The notes beneath the pieces were generated by a model. That model ran no database searches. It was not told the origin of the DNA and worked only from the letters and a program-made list of their open reading frames with translations. A stretch of DNA of 64,000 nucleotides, taken from assembly GCA_011009095.1 (NCBI GenBank), contig VTPC01000439.1, forward strand, positions 135,279 through 199,278. The letters are read 5' to 3'. Each line of letters starts with the position of its first letter. The stretch's first letter is position 1. The translations under genes and the position numbers were made by a program. The DNA is from Ignelater luminosus (taxonomy: Eukaryota > Arthropoda > Insecta > Coleoptera > Elateridae). Shown here piece by piece: positions 50,901 through 59,834 of this stretch.

Positions 50901-53900
50901 CCCCGCGAACCTGGCAGACGAAGGATCAAAGACAGAATTAGAATTATATGAAAACTGCCGATAGAGAATTAATGGAATAAAATTTAAAGGGCGTGCATGT
51001 GTGGGTGGAATAATGAAATGACACATACTATAAAACGTATTGTTAGAGATTTATGAGTTATAATAATAAATGATAAACAAAGGAGTAATACAAAGGCAAA
51101 AAATATTTATGTTGTGCAAGAAATAATAGGCAATTAGGTAACTGAATTCGACACAGACAACAATTAAAAAAATGTACACAAACAAACCTGCATGTTCCAT
51201 TGATATTTTATCTTACAAATAATTTAATGCCGCCTCTGTGTTACAGGGGCGGCTTCTCAAGCACCTGGGGGTCCGAGTTCGCACCTGTGGCAGGACAAGC
51301 CGAAATGCGAATATTGCGGAAGAATTTATTCTTCTCCCAGTAACCTGAAACAGCACATAATAAATGTTCACGTTCAAACGTCGAAAGAATTTTGGAGAAC
51401 TTGCGATTTATGCGGAAAGAAGTGTAAAACGAAACATTACCTGATTAATCATCAGTTACAAGCACACGGAGTACGTCAAAGACAATACAACGGAAGCGAT
51501 TTCCTCCAAATGGGGGCTTAAAACGAATTAGTTTTTAATGTAGGTGATGTTTTTTACGTGCTTTCATTCAATTTTACTTTCTTTTATTGTTGTAATCATT
51601 GTTGTTATATAGTTTAGGGAGGGTCATTTATTATTTGTTTGTGTCTCGTTTTGTATAGTAATAATCATTATTAGTTATTATCACAATATAATAATATAAA
51701 TAGAAACAAAACGTGAGACAAAAAACAGCTAAAGTGCAGCGAGAATTTGGCATTACAGATGCCAACAGCGGGGGTGGAAGGAACGCATCGCCGTCCAACC
51801 CTCAGATGTCGCTTCCTGCGAGGACGGTCAAATACGAATGCCCTCTTTGCGATCGAATCCTGGCATCTATCACCGTGGCACGAGCTCATATAGAAGAACA
51901 TTACCCTCGAGATAGTCCCTTTTGCCCGGTTAGAGAATGTGGAAAGCGATTTTCGCATCCTAATTCCGTCAGGAATCATATGAGGACTAAGCACTCACAG
52001 CAATGGGAAATCATGAAACAAATGAAGTGGAGTATATAGACGGCGTTTGAAGAGGGAATCCGTGCGAATATGATACTATCCTCCCTATATAAGAGACGAT
52101 TATTTGAAACTATAAAAGGGACTGATTTTGATGATTTCGTGAACGTATTATATAAAAAAAATGATAATAATTTAAAAATGAAATAAATAGACTGCTTTTT
52201 GTTTAATATATTGCCAAAGATAGACGAAAGTGTACTACGCAGTTTAATCTAAATGGCCCTATCTTTTTTTTTAAATATATATAACATATAAAGCGGCCAT
52301 TTGGGCCAACACTTTGTTAATTGTCTACCCAATTAAGTGAAAAAATTGCATGTTATAATACCCTTTGATGATTACGCTGAGAAATTATCGCATTTTTTGT
52401 ATTAGAATACTTATCACTGGGTAGTCACGCATTTTTAACTTAATTGTGTTAATTAACGGAGTTTATGATGGCTTATGCAAATGTATATTTACTCTATGTG
52501 TGTGTGTATTATTTTATAATGTGTAAGAAAATAATGCTTAATCTTATCAAGATTTGGTTTAATTTTTTTTTATTATAAAACTAAGGAAAAAGTAATTAAT
52601 CTTACAAGTCTTACAAATAAGAATAAAAATTATTGCGTGTCTTGTAAAAGTAATTACTACACTTACATCATAATTAAGAAATTTTAAAGAAAAGTAAAAT
52701 ACAGGGTGGTCCAATAAAACAAAAATTAAACATTGTTTCAAATAATAGTGGTTTTTCCAGATTCTTAGAGTCACACCAAGCTTGGTTGGTCCGGTACCAA
52801 AATTGTAGATAGCAATATTCCCAATTAGACTTCAGATACTCAATAGCTAATTTTTCAGACTTTATACAATGGAAACTTCCAAAAGGCAGATGGAGTTTAA
52901 GTTTCTATGAAGGACTTTAATTAAAAAATTTATTTTAGAAATCGTGCCTTATTTAAAACCTTGAAACATAATTTTAACAATTTAAACTTTGAGAAGTTTA
53001 ACTTCAAGAAGAATATAAGTAAAGTCCTTCTCTTCTCAGGAGTTTTGTTTGATAGCTAAAATTCAAAAAGGAAAAATTCTGAAAGGCAAAACCAAACCAG
53101 GTATACTTGAAGAAATCAGAATTATCATGATTAAATATCTTTACTTCTAATCAATACATAAATCAATAAAATCTGAAAATAAAAGCTACATCATGACAAT
53201 ATCTTGGTTGATGATGTCAAGTTGAAGGTTTGGAGTTTTCAGTGATTCAAATTGAGTCCAAACTATCTTTTTCACAGATTCAATTTGGGCTTACAAATTT
53301 CTTTTGCATTTGAATTTCAAAAAGAATAATTTGTTTCAAAACCCAACAATCTAAGCAAAAAGTTTTAATTTGCCTTCTTCTCGAAGGTTCATAGCTAAGT
53401 TAGTAAAAAGACATAAAATGATGATTTACCAAGTAAACAAGTTTCTTCTTGAATCCAAACTCTTCAACATTCTCTTATAGTATTTCTTCTTGTTTTATAT
53501 TTCTGATAAAATAATCCTTTGGGGTTCATCTGATGTCAAGAATCACAATGGAAGCCATCAGGCTGTGTCAGAGTTAGTTACCAAAAGTTTGATAATTTTT
53601 TACACATGATAGCCCATATGTTTCTAAATTTTGGATGAAGAATGATTTGAGAATTTTGTTATTGGGTTTGATTTGGGCTGTCAAGTGTTACAAAAGATTA
53701 TATTCATGTTTTATAAAATAAAAAAGATTGGCTTTCAGTGATTATTTATCCTTGTAGTTCATTACCAAGAAATAAATAAATTCAAATCAAAGGCTTTGGG
53801 TGACTTTTAAGAAAAATCAAACACGTCAACCTCTTGTTATATTTCCTCACAGAACTTTAATTCTTTCTAAAGCATATTATTTTCATTTAGCTAGCCAAAA

Positions 53901-56900
53901 TGAAATGAGTGAGTTTTCATATCTTTTAACATTAGTTGTAAGTACACCTCTTTGTTGAAATTGCAAACTGCTCTACATCTTGAACTAGAACACACAAAGT
54001 CAAAAAATCTTCTACTATATTATCTTGTAATTGCCCATCAAACTACAAACAAAATAATAAAAATATGAGACTCCTCATTTGGTGAAATAAAGATTTTATC
54101 CTCATTTCAAAATATTCATATATTGAGACATCATTCGATGCTTTAATATTCATAATTGAAATTTGAAAGTTTTTTTATCTTGATAAATACATGCAAAACG
54201 TTTTTGCCTGGTACAAAATATATAAATACATTAAAAATACTTGAAAAATTGCTAACAATTTGCCTGAAGAAACTAAACTAGTATTATTTATGAAAACTTT
54301 ACATACATTTGGGAGTGTTCGAAGGCAATAAATATCATAATTAAAACAATTTTGACCTTTTTACAAGAAAGAAAAGGCAAAATCATATATTATTACTCAT
54401 AAACTTTATTTTAAAAATATGTGTGTTCATTTATTAAAAGTATCATTATTATTATTATTACCAAGAAATTATTTAAATTTCCACTATATTAAAAATTTAA
54501 ATTTCTTTAATTAAGAATTATTTCATGGAATTAAGCATTATTTGTTACACATTGTATTTAAAAAGTATTATTATTATTAATAAAGTGACGCTATATATGG
54601 CATTAGTAGTTTATTATATTAAATTTAGAATAGAGATTTTAATTTTTATAATAATTATACTGCTATTATAAAATTTAAAAAATACCCATGTTCTTAAAAA
54701 TGAAACACAATTAAACGTGTTACTAGTTTGTATGCAAGACTTTCAGTATTAAAACATTAAATATTTTTGTTCCTAAATTTCTGTCTTTTCTTACTACTAA
54801 TTTAAGTTAATCTACAAGTTAACAAATGATTGAATTACTTCTAAAACACTTTTATTTTCAAGATTTATTAGGATAAAAAGAAAAAAGATTTTTCACTTCA
54901 TTAAGCCGTCGCTATCAATCGTGACAATTTCGGCAACCCTTCTAACGTATCATTATGAACTTTGCAGTATCCAGGCGTTCATTGGACATGATGAGAGTCC
55001 GTGCGACGGACCCGCGGCCCTGTCCGAAATGTGGGAAAATCTACAGATCGGCACATACGTTAAGGACCCATTTAGAAGATAAACATACAATATGTCCAGG
55101 ATATAGATGCGTACTGTGCGGGACGGTGGCGAAATCGAGGAATTCCTTACATTCACACATGTCCAGGCAGCATAGGGGCATTAGTACAAAAGATTTGCCT
55201 GTTTTACCTATGCCAGCGCCTTTTGATCCGGAATTAGCGAGCAGGTTTGTTTTTACATATTTGTATTACTAATATACTTTTTAAAAATTTGTTTTCTTTT
55301 ATTTGTTCTAGTACATTTCCATCCTTAATTTATTTAAATCAGGATACTTTTAGCATTATTAAGCCTCCAAGCACAAATATATAAATGTTATAGGGAGTTA
55401 GTTACTTAATATAAATGTGTGTTTACATTAGATGAAACATAAATAAAAAATTCATTTTATAAAAAGTAGATAATTAACAAAGTGTACTTCAGAATATTTT
55501 CTAAATAGTACACGTTTGCTAAAGAATATTATTTATAATAAAATTAAACTTCATACCGTGCATTTTGTCTTCTTTATTTTAGCATTTTTACTTGTTCACA
55601 TACACTTCTTTCTAGTTCTTCCATACAGTTTGATCTTGCACTGTTAATATTCACCTTTCTCTTACTAATTTTCTTATTTGTTATCATTAGAGATCAGAAA
55701 AATATGCAAAATGTTCACTGTATCTTTCGATACATTCCTTCAAAACATTGGAATTTCCCGTTTTATTACTTCTTATATGTTAAATACTTCTAGACAACAA
55801 TAAAACTTAAGATGACAGAATTCTGAAGTGTTATATTGAAAGATGCAGTAGGCATTTTGCATATTTTTCCGATCTCTAGTTATCATACCATCAAGTTAAA
55901 GACTGCTTTGAATTTTTTTCTTTACTCCTGGTTTTCACTTTAGGTTCTTGCATCTGGCTTGACTGTAAAACTGTTTTTATCACTTTTTTATTAATACTTT
56001 CTAGTACATCTCATTATATTATATTAATATTATACTTGCCATTGATTTTTCTTGTACTTGTTCAGTAAGTGTTTCTTTATCTATTTATTAGTTCTGCTAT
56101 TTTATATTGTTTTTGAAATATTTTCTTTTAGTGCTAATAATCTGTCTTCTATTTTTAATAATCCAATAATAATCATGATATGGCCTTACCCAATCTAGAG
56201 ATTTTTAACACCCTTTGGTTCTTGGCTAAATTTAGGAACGTTTTAGCAAGTCACATCCAGACTGCCATTTTCTAGTGATTTTATTTGATAAATCATATTT
56301 GGATGTTTTCTTCCTCAAGGTATCCTTCTAACTCTACCCACAAGACTTAGTCTGTAGGATTTACAGGCTCCTCAAGATACCCATGTTGCTAATATTGCAT
56401 TTTCTGTTATTTATTTGCCATTTTATTCAGAAATACTGTCCTTCATTAGATGGTATTTATGTTGCCTTTTTGCTCGTTATGTACCACTTCCAATTTGGGC
56501 ATGTTTGTTTTCTCAAGAAATTTCAATTACACGAAGTGTCTTGTCTCATTATGGTCTTCATGGCTCAATATGTTACCAATATTATTATAACCCAAAGTGC
56601 ACTTATCACTGAAAATTATTCGATTTTGGGTAATGTCTGTATAATTGCATACAATTTATCTTCTGAAGAGTGACTGTTTTAGTTAATAAGTACTGGGGGG
56701 ATATTTGTCATTGGTCCTGTTGATAACAGGTATTATATGGTACTGTCCTGTAAGATAATGAGCGTTCTTATACCCCCTGTCCCTATTACCATAGCAAGGA
56801 ATTTCGTAAATCTTCTTCTTATTAAGATGAAATAAAGCCATTATGGTTTTGTGTAAATTTTATTCAAGTGAGAATCTGGCCTAACATTGCATTTTAAATG

Positions 56901-59834
56901 GAATTATGGTAAGTACGTATTTCACAGAAGGAATTATGTCTTGAGGTAATATAATACCGAACATACTTTGGGTTTACATTTCCAGGGTCTTATTGCAACT
57001 ATAGGTAAAAGAAATTTATCTTGAAATACAATTTCAGCCACATTAACTTTTTTTTTGCAAATCATTCTTACATTTTAAGTAAAGCTTCAGTTATTCATCA
57101 AATACATTTCCATACAGATGCTCAACTATTAATCCATGAGTCAAATAAATTTTAAACCCTGGGAGAGGTTGATGAGACTGACCATGAGGGTAGAATGTAA
57201 ATGTTTTAAGGATTTGGGATTGAGAAGATTCTTGCAAAATTTTTCTCAATTTCTCACAGATTTTGGGCACACTCAGATTTATTTTACCCCTGACTATATA
57301 CCAGGGATGACTTTTTTCCCGGCCTGAAATGTCATTATATGATTAACAATTACATCCATTTGGCGATTGGAATCTAAATTAGATACATAATGCATTTTGT
57401 TATAAACTTCTTTAATTTATCTTAGCTGACTTTTAATACAGAAAATAGTGAGGTTAGGTTTCAGGCTTTCTGCAACCTGATGTTTGGAGTATCGTACTAG
57501 TGTTTTTGCCAAATTTAGTACGTCTGTTAGGATCTCTCTTACCTTATTCCTTTGTTCATCTTGTATTATTTAGATCACTCGGACTGATTATGTTTAGGAT
57601 TTGTGTAATTTTAAGTTATTATTACTCCAACCCCCCCCCCCAAACCTGGGAAGACCAAAGGAATTCTTTTCAAGGTTTCCTTCTCTTATCCACATTATAA
57701 TCATTCTATTCAGTTCTGTAGTAGACCTTTTACCATAACTTCTTTTTGAAAAAGTGTCATGGCCTCACTGTATATTAAAAAGTCTTACCAAAAGCTCTAT
57801 AAGTTTTATGAAATTTGTCTAGGAATGCACACCAGTGCTGAACTGTCTGAAAACTGGACTAAAACGATTTAAATTTACTTCTTTGCCATTTGATTGTATT
57901 GGATTCTGGCTTCATCTAATTTCTTTCAAATATTTTGTGATAATTTAGTGAAAGCAAATAAAAACCAGTAAAACATAATTGTTAGACGACACATGAATTT
58001 TCTTTTATCTTCAATACAGAAATAGTCACTGTGGTTGCAGAGTATAGTAGATCCTTTAAGTTTAATATCACAGTTTGTTTGAAAGGGCATAGTTTGAGTT
58101 TGTTTTCTAATTTGGTTGAATGGAAATTGTTAATTTTGTGGTCTGGGGTTAGGTTTGATAAGTTTGACGATTAACCCTTTAACAGGAGAACTCGTCGACC
58201 TTTATTTTAGGTCCTTGTCAGCACTGTGTAAATACTTTATTTACTCATCCACAGCTGGATGTATATTTGAGATCTAGATTGTTGCAATTTTTATTTTTTC
58301 AACCAAGAATTATTTACTTGCACGTTCTGAATGGAAATTGGGACGACCGACTATGTGTGAAAGTTGTTTTATTAATCTATGGAAAGCAAACAACCATTAT
58401 TTCAAATGAATATGTAAATAGAATTTTAAATCATTTTAAACTCATCACTAATGGGGAAATACTGTCGATTATAATCAGCATGTGTGACAGCGATCACATT
58501 GACCACATCAATATCTTAGTTGTAACTTTTCTCCAAGGTTTGAAAATCATTTTGATCACTACATTTAGTAACTAAATCTGAGTTCATTATTGTAATAAGA
58601 AACCTTTAACAACAACTAACCTAACTCAAATCTCTCATTTTACTTACTGTTTTACTAAAGACAAACGTTTCCCCTAAATATCTTTAATGGATCTTAAAAG
58701 AGTTATAAGTTAATGATATGTCAATTCCCTATTCTTTTTATATGTTTACAAATAACTTGCAGATACCAATTTGATTGAGTCTGAAAAAATTAAAATATAA
58801 TTTCAATTTATTTTATTTAATCGACGTTTTAATTAAGTAAATAAATGAAAGTACATACGATCTATAAAATTGTACATCTGCCTCTTATAAATTAATTATC
58901 TGCTCATTTATAACAACCTATATCAATAACAAGCTAGATAATTGCACAGGAATTTCTTGTGTAATTAATAATTTATTTAACTGTTTATAGAAGTTAATGA
59001 TAATCGATATGTCTTATATTTATTTTTTAAATTGATCTTAAGAAATAACTAATTTACATTCAAATTGTTTTATATTTCTAATTTCTCTTTTGCATTTTTA
59101 GGTTATTAGCAAAAGCAGGAGTCAAAGTAAGTCCAGCAGAGCTCCGAGCACGAGCATCTCCGACAGGTCCAAGAAGGTCCGACATGAAATTAGATGCCAA
59201 AAGTGTATATTCGGGAGCGCCTTCAGAAGCGGGTAGTTCGTTGTGTGGAGATAACGATCCCGAAGACCTTACAATATCACATCAAAGATCGTACGCGGGA
59301 CTAGATTTAGCGATGTCGCCGCCGCTAAATCACAACCCTGCAAATTTAAAGATAAGTAAGCTCGGTTCTTCTGGACAAGCGGTGGCAGCGAAGAGTATAG
59401 ACTCTATAGCACACAATTTATCCAAAGAACCTTATCCCGCTCCGTTGGCGCCTCCTGTTAGTTCGGGTAATTCGACAGGGTCAGCAATTTTGGATACGTA
59501 TTTACAATTTATTACGGAGAATAGTCTGGGTATGGGTATTATGCCAGAGCAGGCTGCTGCAGCGGTACATGCGGCGAAAATGGCACAATTAAATGCTATG
59601 GGGCTAGATAAAGCGTCGCAGCAGCACTTTCTAGAGAAAATGCAGCAGCAGATGGGTGTCGCGAACGATTTAGTAATGAAAAGATCGGAAGAAATTAGAA
59701 GAAGTGACGAAGATATGGTAAATAATGAACGTGATACAGATAAAGATAAAGATGATGGTGGGTCATCAGGTGGTGAAGAAGATGACTACAGTGAAGATGA
59801 AGCGGAACCGGAAAGTGTTAAAGCAGGTGAATAA
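29699..59834 (+). CDS. ab: abrupt (BTB/POZ C2H2 zinc-finger transcription factor), whole locus
   Basis: Nuclear transcription factor. In Drosophila, Abrupt controls dendrite and neuromuscular targeting, epithelial fates and metamorphic timing; those roles are family knowledge. The canonical join is 29699-29967, 35368-35518, 44548-45034, 45200-45256, 54968-55244 and 59102-59834. It totals 1974 nt with consistent phases and predicts 657 aa. Order: BTB domain (about residues 8-120), a linker with a basic PPAKRPR patch, a Ser/Asp-rich RESLLGQALE...GEDSNSSDT region, two C2H2 fingers (about 340-361 and 369-390), a PEDLT motif, a conserved LDTYLQFITEN segment and an acidic tail. Three further finger exons lie between exons 4 and 5 in the same splice phase and are annotated separately. 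The ATG at 29699 is the first in-frame ATG after an in-frame TAA at 29555. Identification rests on recalled similarity to Drosophila Abrupt and is firm; no search was run. Confidence 0.96.
29990..31133 (+). repeat. 563-bp tandem duplication at the start of abrupt intron 1
   Basis: Unit 1 (about 29990-30552) and unit 2 (about 30553-31133) share, in order, CAAAACGACCCTTACA, AATTATGAACAAAC (TTATGAACAAAC in unit 2), GAATGTCAGGTA, CGTACGTAAACCGTATTCAT, CTTGACGTTTCCGTA and TAATTTTCTGCAAAGTAATT. Identity is about 80-85%. Unit 1 starts about 20 bases after the exon 1 donor. No coding content is seen. Confidence 0.85.
31134..32766. other. abrupt intron 1, middle part
   Basis: T-rich intronic sequence with no recognised gene. 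The open frame at 32461-32718 is compositional. Confidence 0.4.
32767..34103. mobile_element. Foldback element with long inverted arms, about 1.34 kb
   Basis: The left arm (about 32767-33215) and right arm (about 33760-34103) are reverse complements with small indels. Matching pairs include CACTATGTCCAAT / ATTGGACATAGTG, ATTCAGATGTAAACAAGTTT / AAACTTGTTTACATCTGAAT, CCACCGGATAATTTCAGAGA / TCTCTGAAATTATCCGGTGG, and GTTGCAGCAAGTCGGCTA / TAGCCGGCTTGCTGCAAC. The loop (about 33216-33760) has no recognised transposase. The shape suits a foldback or long-TIR DNA transposon lying in intron 1 of abrupt. Confidence 0.8.
34104..35367. other. abrupt intron 1, 3' part
   Basis: AT-rich intron sequence with no recognised gene. 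It ends in a long T/C tract (35338-35367) that serves as the polypyrimidine tract of exon 2. Confidence 0.5.
35368..35518 (+). CDS. ab: abrupt coding exon 2: C-terminal BTB
   Basis: Encodes the rest of the BTB fold: the first base completes Arg90, then 50 codons starting FMYNGEVHIGQEQL and including DFLKTAQMLQVRGLAD. The FMYNGEV and FLKTA-LQVRGL blocks are the conserved last helices of TTK-type BTB domains. The acceptor is TTTTTCGACAG|G at 35367/35368 and the donor is CCA|GTAAGT at 35519, leaving phase 0. The exon is 151 nt, so the reading frame joins exon 1 exactly. The exon ends just past the BTB with a short Gly/Ala/Thr linker. Confidence 0.96.
35519..37047. other. abrupt intron 2, 5' part
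   Basis: No gene recognised. Around 35600-36260 the sequence is less repetitive and contains CpG-bearing words (CGTACGCGAAACGAGAAGG region near 35750), so it could hold regulatory elements. This is a weak impression. Confidence 0.3.
37048..39063 (+). repeat. Satellite array of about 290-bp monomers in abrupt intron 2
   Basis: The word CTGATTTGGA recurs at 37051, 37340, 37630, 37920 and 38965, giving monomers of 289-290 bp before the gap. Each monomer holds GTGGATGATC, GGCACTGTCAGTAACTAAG, CTATTGTCTCTCTTTCTC, TTCCGATCATAAAGTGGTCA and CGAGCAACTGA. Monomers are about 93-97% identical, with the last more diverged. Open frames crossing several monomers are by-products of repetition. The array is broken by a run of N. 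Confidence 0.95.
38090..38690. other. Assembly gap (601 N)
   Basis: Unknown bases inside the satellite array. The phase of the flanking monomers is not preserved across it, so its true length is probably not 601. Confidence 1.
39064..40782. other. abrupt intron 2, between satellite and Tc1
   Basis: No gene recognised. The open frame at 39337-39558 and the stretch to 40200 look like decayed coding sequence (balanced codons with scattered stops), but no family is recognised. Confidence 0.3.
40783..42199 (+). mobile_element. Decayed Tc1-like DNA transposon with both ends
   Basis: Inverted ends AACTACTCAAGAATGAATAG (from 40783, continuing GGATATT) and CTATTCATTTTTGAGTAGTT (ending 42199) are flanked by TA on both sides (40781-40782 and 42200-42201), the Tc1/mariner target duplication. 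Inside, a transposase relic starts with ATG at 41036 (MERRHWKPEQVNFAVDLQQR). It continues in shifting frames with STARHLQQELQTATGLRVSD and TVRNRLH (about 41270-41350), ILYTDESRF (about 41470-41497; the DESRF catalytic Asp is kept), SIVFWAEVSSGWRTDFHIV (about 41590-41650) and LSPDLNAIEHIWDMLQKRL (about 41820-41880). Stops and frameshifts make it inactive. About 1.4 kb. Confidence 0.9.
42202..44547. other. abrupt intron 2, 3' part
   Basis: No gene recognised. From 42290 to 42620 a loose, degenerate repetition of words like TCTGAAAATTGAATC and TTCAAAAC is seen, perhaps an old minisatellite. The rest is AT-rich intron ending in the exon 3 acceptor. Confidence 0.35.
44548..45034 (+). CDS. ab: abrupt coding exon 3: linker
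   Basis: A 487-nt exon encoding about 162 residues of low-structure linker. Visible elements in order: NSSSLPWATDQ, a basic SPPAKRPRSS patch that could act as a nuclear localisation signal, SP-rich repeats (TPDRGRSPSRG), RESLLGQALEGG, TGEDSNSSDTALSDHGD, a PKTEPSEYP proline stretch and PGALLGLQG. The RESLLGQALE, GEDSNSSDT and FPxAxLGLQG pieces match what I recall of Drosophila Abrupt and separate this protein from other BTB factors. The acceptor is CTTCTTTTAG|AAT at 44547/44548 and the donor is CAAG|GTGGGT at 45035, phase 1. The exon stands out from its AT-rich introns by its much higher GC content. Confidence 0.95.
45035..45199. other. abrupt intron 3 (165 bp)
   Basis: A short intron between exons 3 and 4, GTGGGT...TTTTTCCAG, and by far the smallest of the locus. 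No other content. Confidence 0.9.
45200..45256 (+). CDS. ab: abrupt coding exon 4: short linker exon
   Basis: A 57-nt exon encoding GLQGLMPGPSGMHNNTDNF, too short for ordinary ORF detection. It matches the GLQG...LLPGPSG...DF segment just before the zinc fingers in Drosophila Abrupt. The acceptor is TTTTTCCAG|G at 45199/45200 and the donor is TTTCG|GTGAGT at 45257. It leaves phase 1, a single G, which is what all four downstream zinc-finger exons need. This is therefore the last constitutive exon and the branch point for the choice of finger exon. Confidence 0.93.
46862..47222 (+). repeat. Direct repeat copy 1 (about 360 bp) in intron 4
   Basis: Collinear with 48612-48972 (offset about 1.76 kb). 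Shared words: TTTTTATTTTTTCTGTCTT, ATATTTTTATATTAGTA, CAAAAGTAATTTTGATGTTT, TCAAGGAT and AAAAAAGAACTTTAAA. Identity is about 75%, so it is an old duplication or two insertions of one repeat. Confidence 0.75.
48612..48972 (+). repeat. Direct repeat copy 2 (about 360 bp) in intron 4
   Basis: Partner of 46862-47222, same orientation. Non-coding. No terminal inverted repeats or target duplications were noticed at either copy. Confidence 0.75.
49330..49690. other. GC-richer block with perfect hairpin, unidentified
   Basis: This block is distinctly GC- and CpG-richer than its surroundings and has no long open frame. It holds a perfect 8-bp stem with a 4-nt loop, CATCGAGA-TTGC-TCTCGATG (49369-49388). 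No tRNA, 5S or known SINE boxes were recognised. It could be a SINE-like insertion, a non-coding RNA or a conserved intronic element. Confidence 0.35.
50529..50941 (+). CDS. ab: abrupt alternative zinc-finger exon A (terminal)
   Basis: Open from the acceptor CTTCCAG|GA at 50529 to TAG at 50939-50941, phase-compatible with exon 4. Joined to exons 1-4 it gives 1377 nt and a 458-aa protein. It encodes two C2H2 fingers of form C-x2-C-x12-H-x4-H: CPECGKSYSTLSNLKQH and CSVCLKYYKTKQYLITH, followed by GIRQR. About 67 residues rich in Glu, Ser and Pro precede the fingers. The pyrimidine tract before 50529 is weak; two other AGs in the correct phase lie further in (before 50607 and 50659), so the 5' edge is uncertain while the fingers are not. 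An AATAAA sits at 50976-50981. The fingers resemble those of exon B, which suggests exon duplication. Confidence 0.85.
50976..50981 (+). terminator. Possible polyadenylation signal for exon A transcript
   Basis: AATAAA lies 35 nt after the exon A stop codon. This supports exon A as a true terminal exon. In such AT-rich sequence the hexamer also occurs by chance, so the support is modest. Confidence 0.45.
51247..51521 (+). CDS. ab: abrupt alternative zinc-finger exon B (terminal)
   Basis: Too short for an ATG-based ORF call but clear by homology. The acceptor CTCTGTGTTACAG|GG is strong. The exon opens GAASQAPGGPSSHLW and ends QYNGSDFLQMGA with TAA at 51519-51521. It enters in the phase left by exon 4, giving 1239 nt and 412 aa in total. 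Two C2H2 fingers of form C-x2-C-x12-H-x4-H are visible: CEYCGRIYSSPSNLKQH and CDLCGKKCKTKHYLINH, followed by GVRQR. The shared YS-SNLKQH--NVH and KTK-YLI-H---HG-RQR pattern makes it a paralogue of exon A, 0.7 kb upstream. It lacks the tail encoded by the last exon, so this isoform would be BTB plus two fingers only. Confidence 0.88.
51759..52039 (+). CDS. ab: abrupt alternative zinc-finger exon C (terminal)
   Basis: Encodes DANSGGGRNASPSN..., then two C2H2 fingers: CPLCDRILASITVARAHIEEH (C-x2-C-x12-H-x3-H) and CPVRECGKRFSHPNSVRNH...H (C-x4-C-x12-H-x4-H). It ends KQMKWSI with TAG at 52037-52039. Two acceptors give the phase needed by exon 4: TTACAG before 51759, chosen here (total 1245 nt, 414 aa), or AACAG before 51729 (424 aa). 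Its fingers are not close to those of A or B. The unusual C-x4-C spacing in the second finger and the short C terminus are notable. AATAAA occurs at 52182-52187. Confidence 0.82.
52182..52187 (+). terminator. Possible polyadenylation signal for exon C transcript
   Basis: AATAAA lies 143 nt downstream of the exon C stop codon. It is consistent with C as a terminal exon but carries little weight alone in AT-rich sequence. Confidence 0.4.
52188..54967. other. Intron between exon C and exon D
   Basis: AT-rich, with no coding exon found. At 52701-52720 an ACAGGGTGGTCCAATAAAAC word resembles the end of many insect inverted-repeat elements, but no partner end was identified. ATT triplet runs occur near 54447 and 54569. 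Confidence 0.4.
54968..55244 (+). CDS. ab: abrupt canonical zinc-finger exon D (exon 5)
   Basis: Encodes the canonical Abrupt DNA-binding region: VSRRSLDMMRVRATDPRPCP, then fingers CPKCGKIYRSAHTLRTH...H (residues about 340-361) and CVLCGTVAKSRNSLHSH...H (about 369-390), then GISTKDLPVLPMP and FDPELASR. These blocks are nearly identical to Drosophila Abrupt as I remember it. The acceptor is TTTGCAG|TA at 54967/54968, completing a Val codon with the G of exon 4. The donor is GCAG|GTTTGT at 55245, a weaker +4/+5 context than at other exons. Exon length is 277 nt, leaving phase 2. This is the only finger exon that splices onward rather than stopping. Confidence 0.96.
55245..59101. other. Last intron of abrupt
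   Basis: T-rich intron with no further exon recognised. It contains the small palindromic element at 55689-55877 and a run of 12 C at about 57630-57641. Open frames within it (56383-56673, 58267-58575) show no domain. Confidence 0.45.
55689..55877. mobile_element. Small palindromic element (MITE-like), about 190 bp
   Basis: The left arm (55689-55730) opens with AGAGATCAGAAAAATATGCA, then AAATG; ACTGTATCTTTC closes it. The right arm (about 55836-55877) is its reverse complement with few differences (AGAGATCGGAAAAATATGCA and ACTGCATCTTTC read on the minus strand). The interior of about 105 bp is non-coding. No superfamily is assigned. Confidence 0.7.
59102..59834 (+). CDS. ab: abrupt last exon: C-terminal region
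   Basis: Starts after TTGCATTTTTAG at 59101 and encodes LLAKAGVKVSPAELRARASP, the PEDLT motif, an Ala/Ser/Pro-rich middle, SAILDTYLQFITENSLGMG, an Ala-rich QAAAAVHAAKMAQLNAMG helix, and an acidic tail (GGEEDDYSEDEAEPES). It stops with TAA at 59832-59834. AKAGVK-SPAELRARASPT, DPEDLT, LDTYLQFITEN and YSEDE all recur in Drosophila Abrupt. PEDLT fits the P-x-D-L-S/T type of CtBP-binding motif, which suggests corepressor recruitment (inference). Only the exon D isoform would carry this tail. Confidence 0.95.

Noticed and set aside
57630-57641. Run of 12 C
   Set aside because: A homopolymer tract with no surrounding structure; it may also be a sequencing length error.
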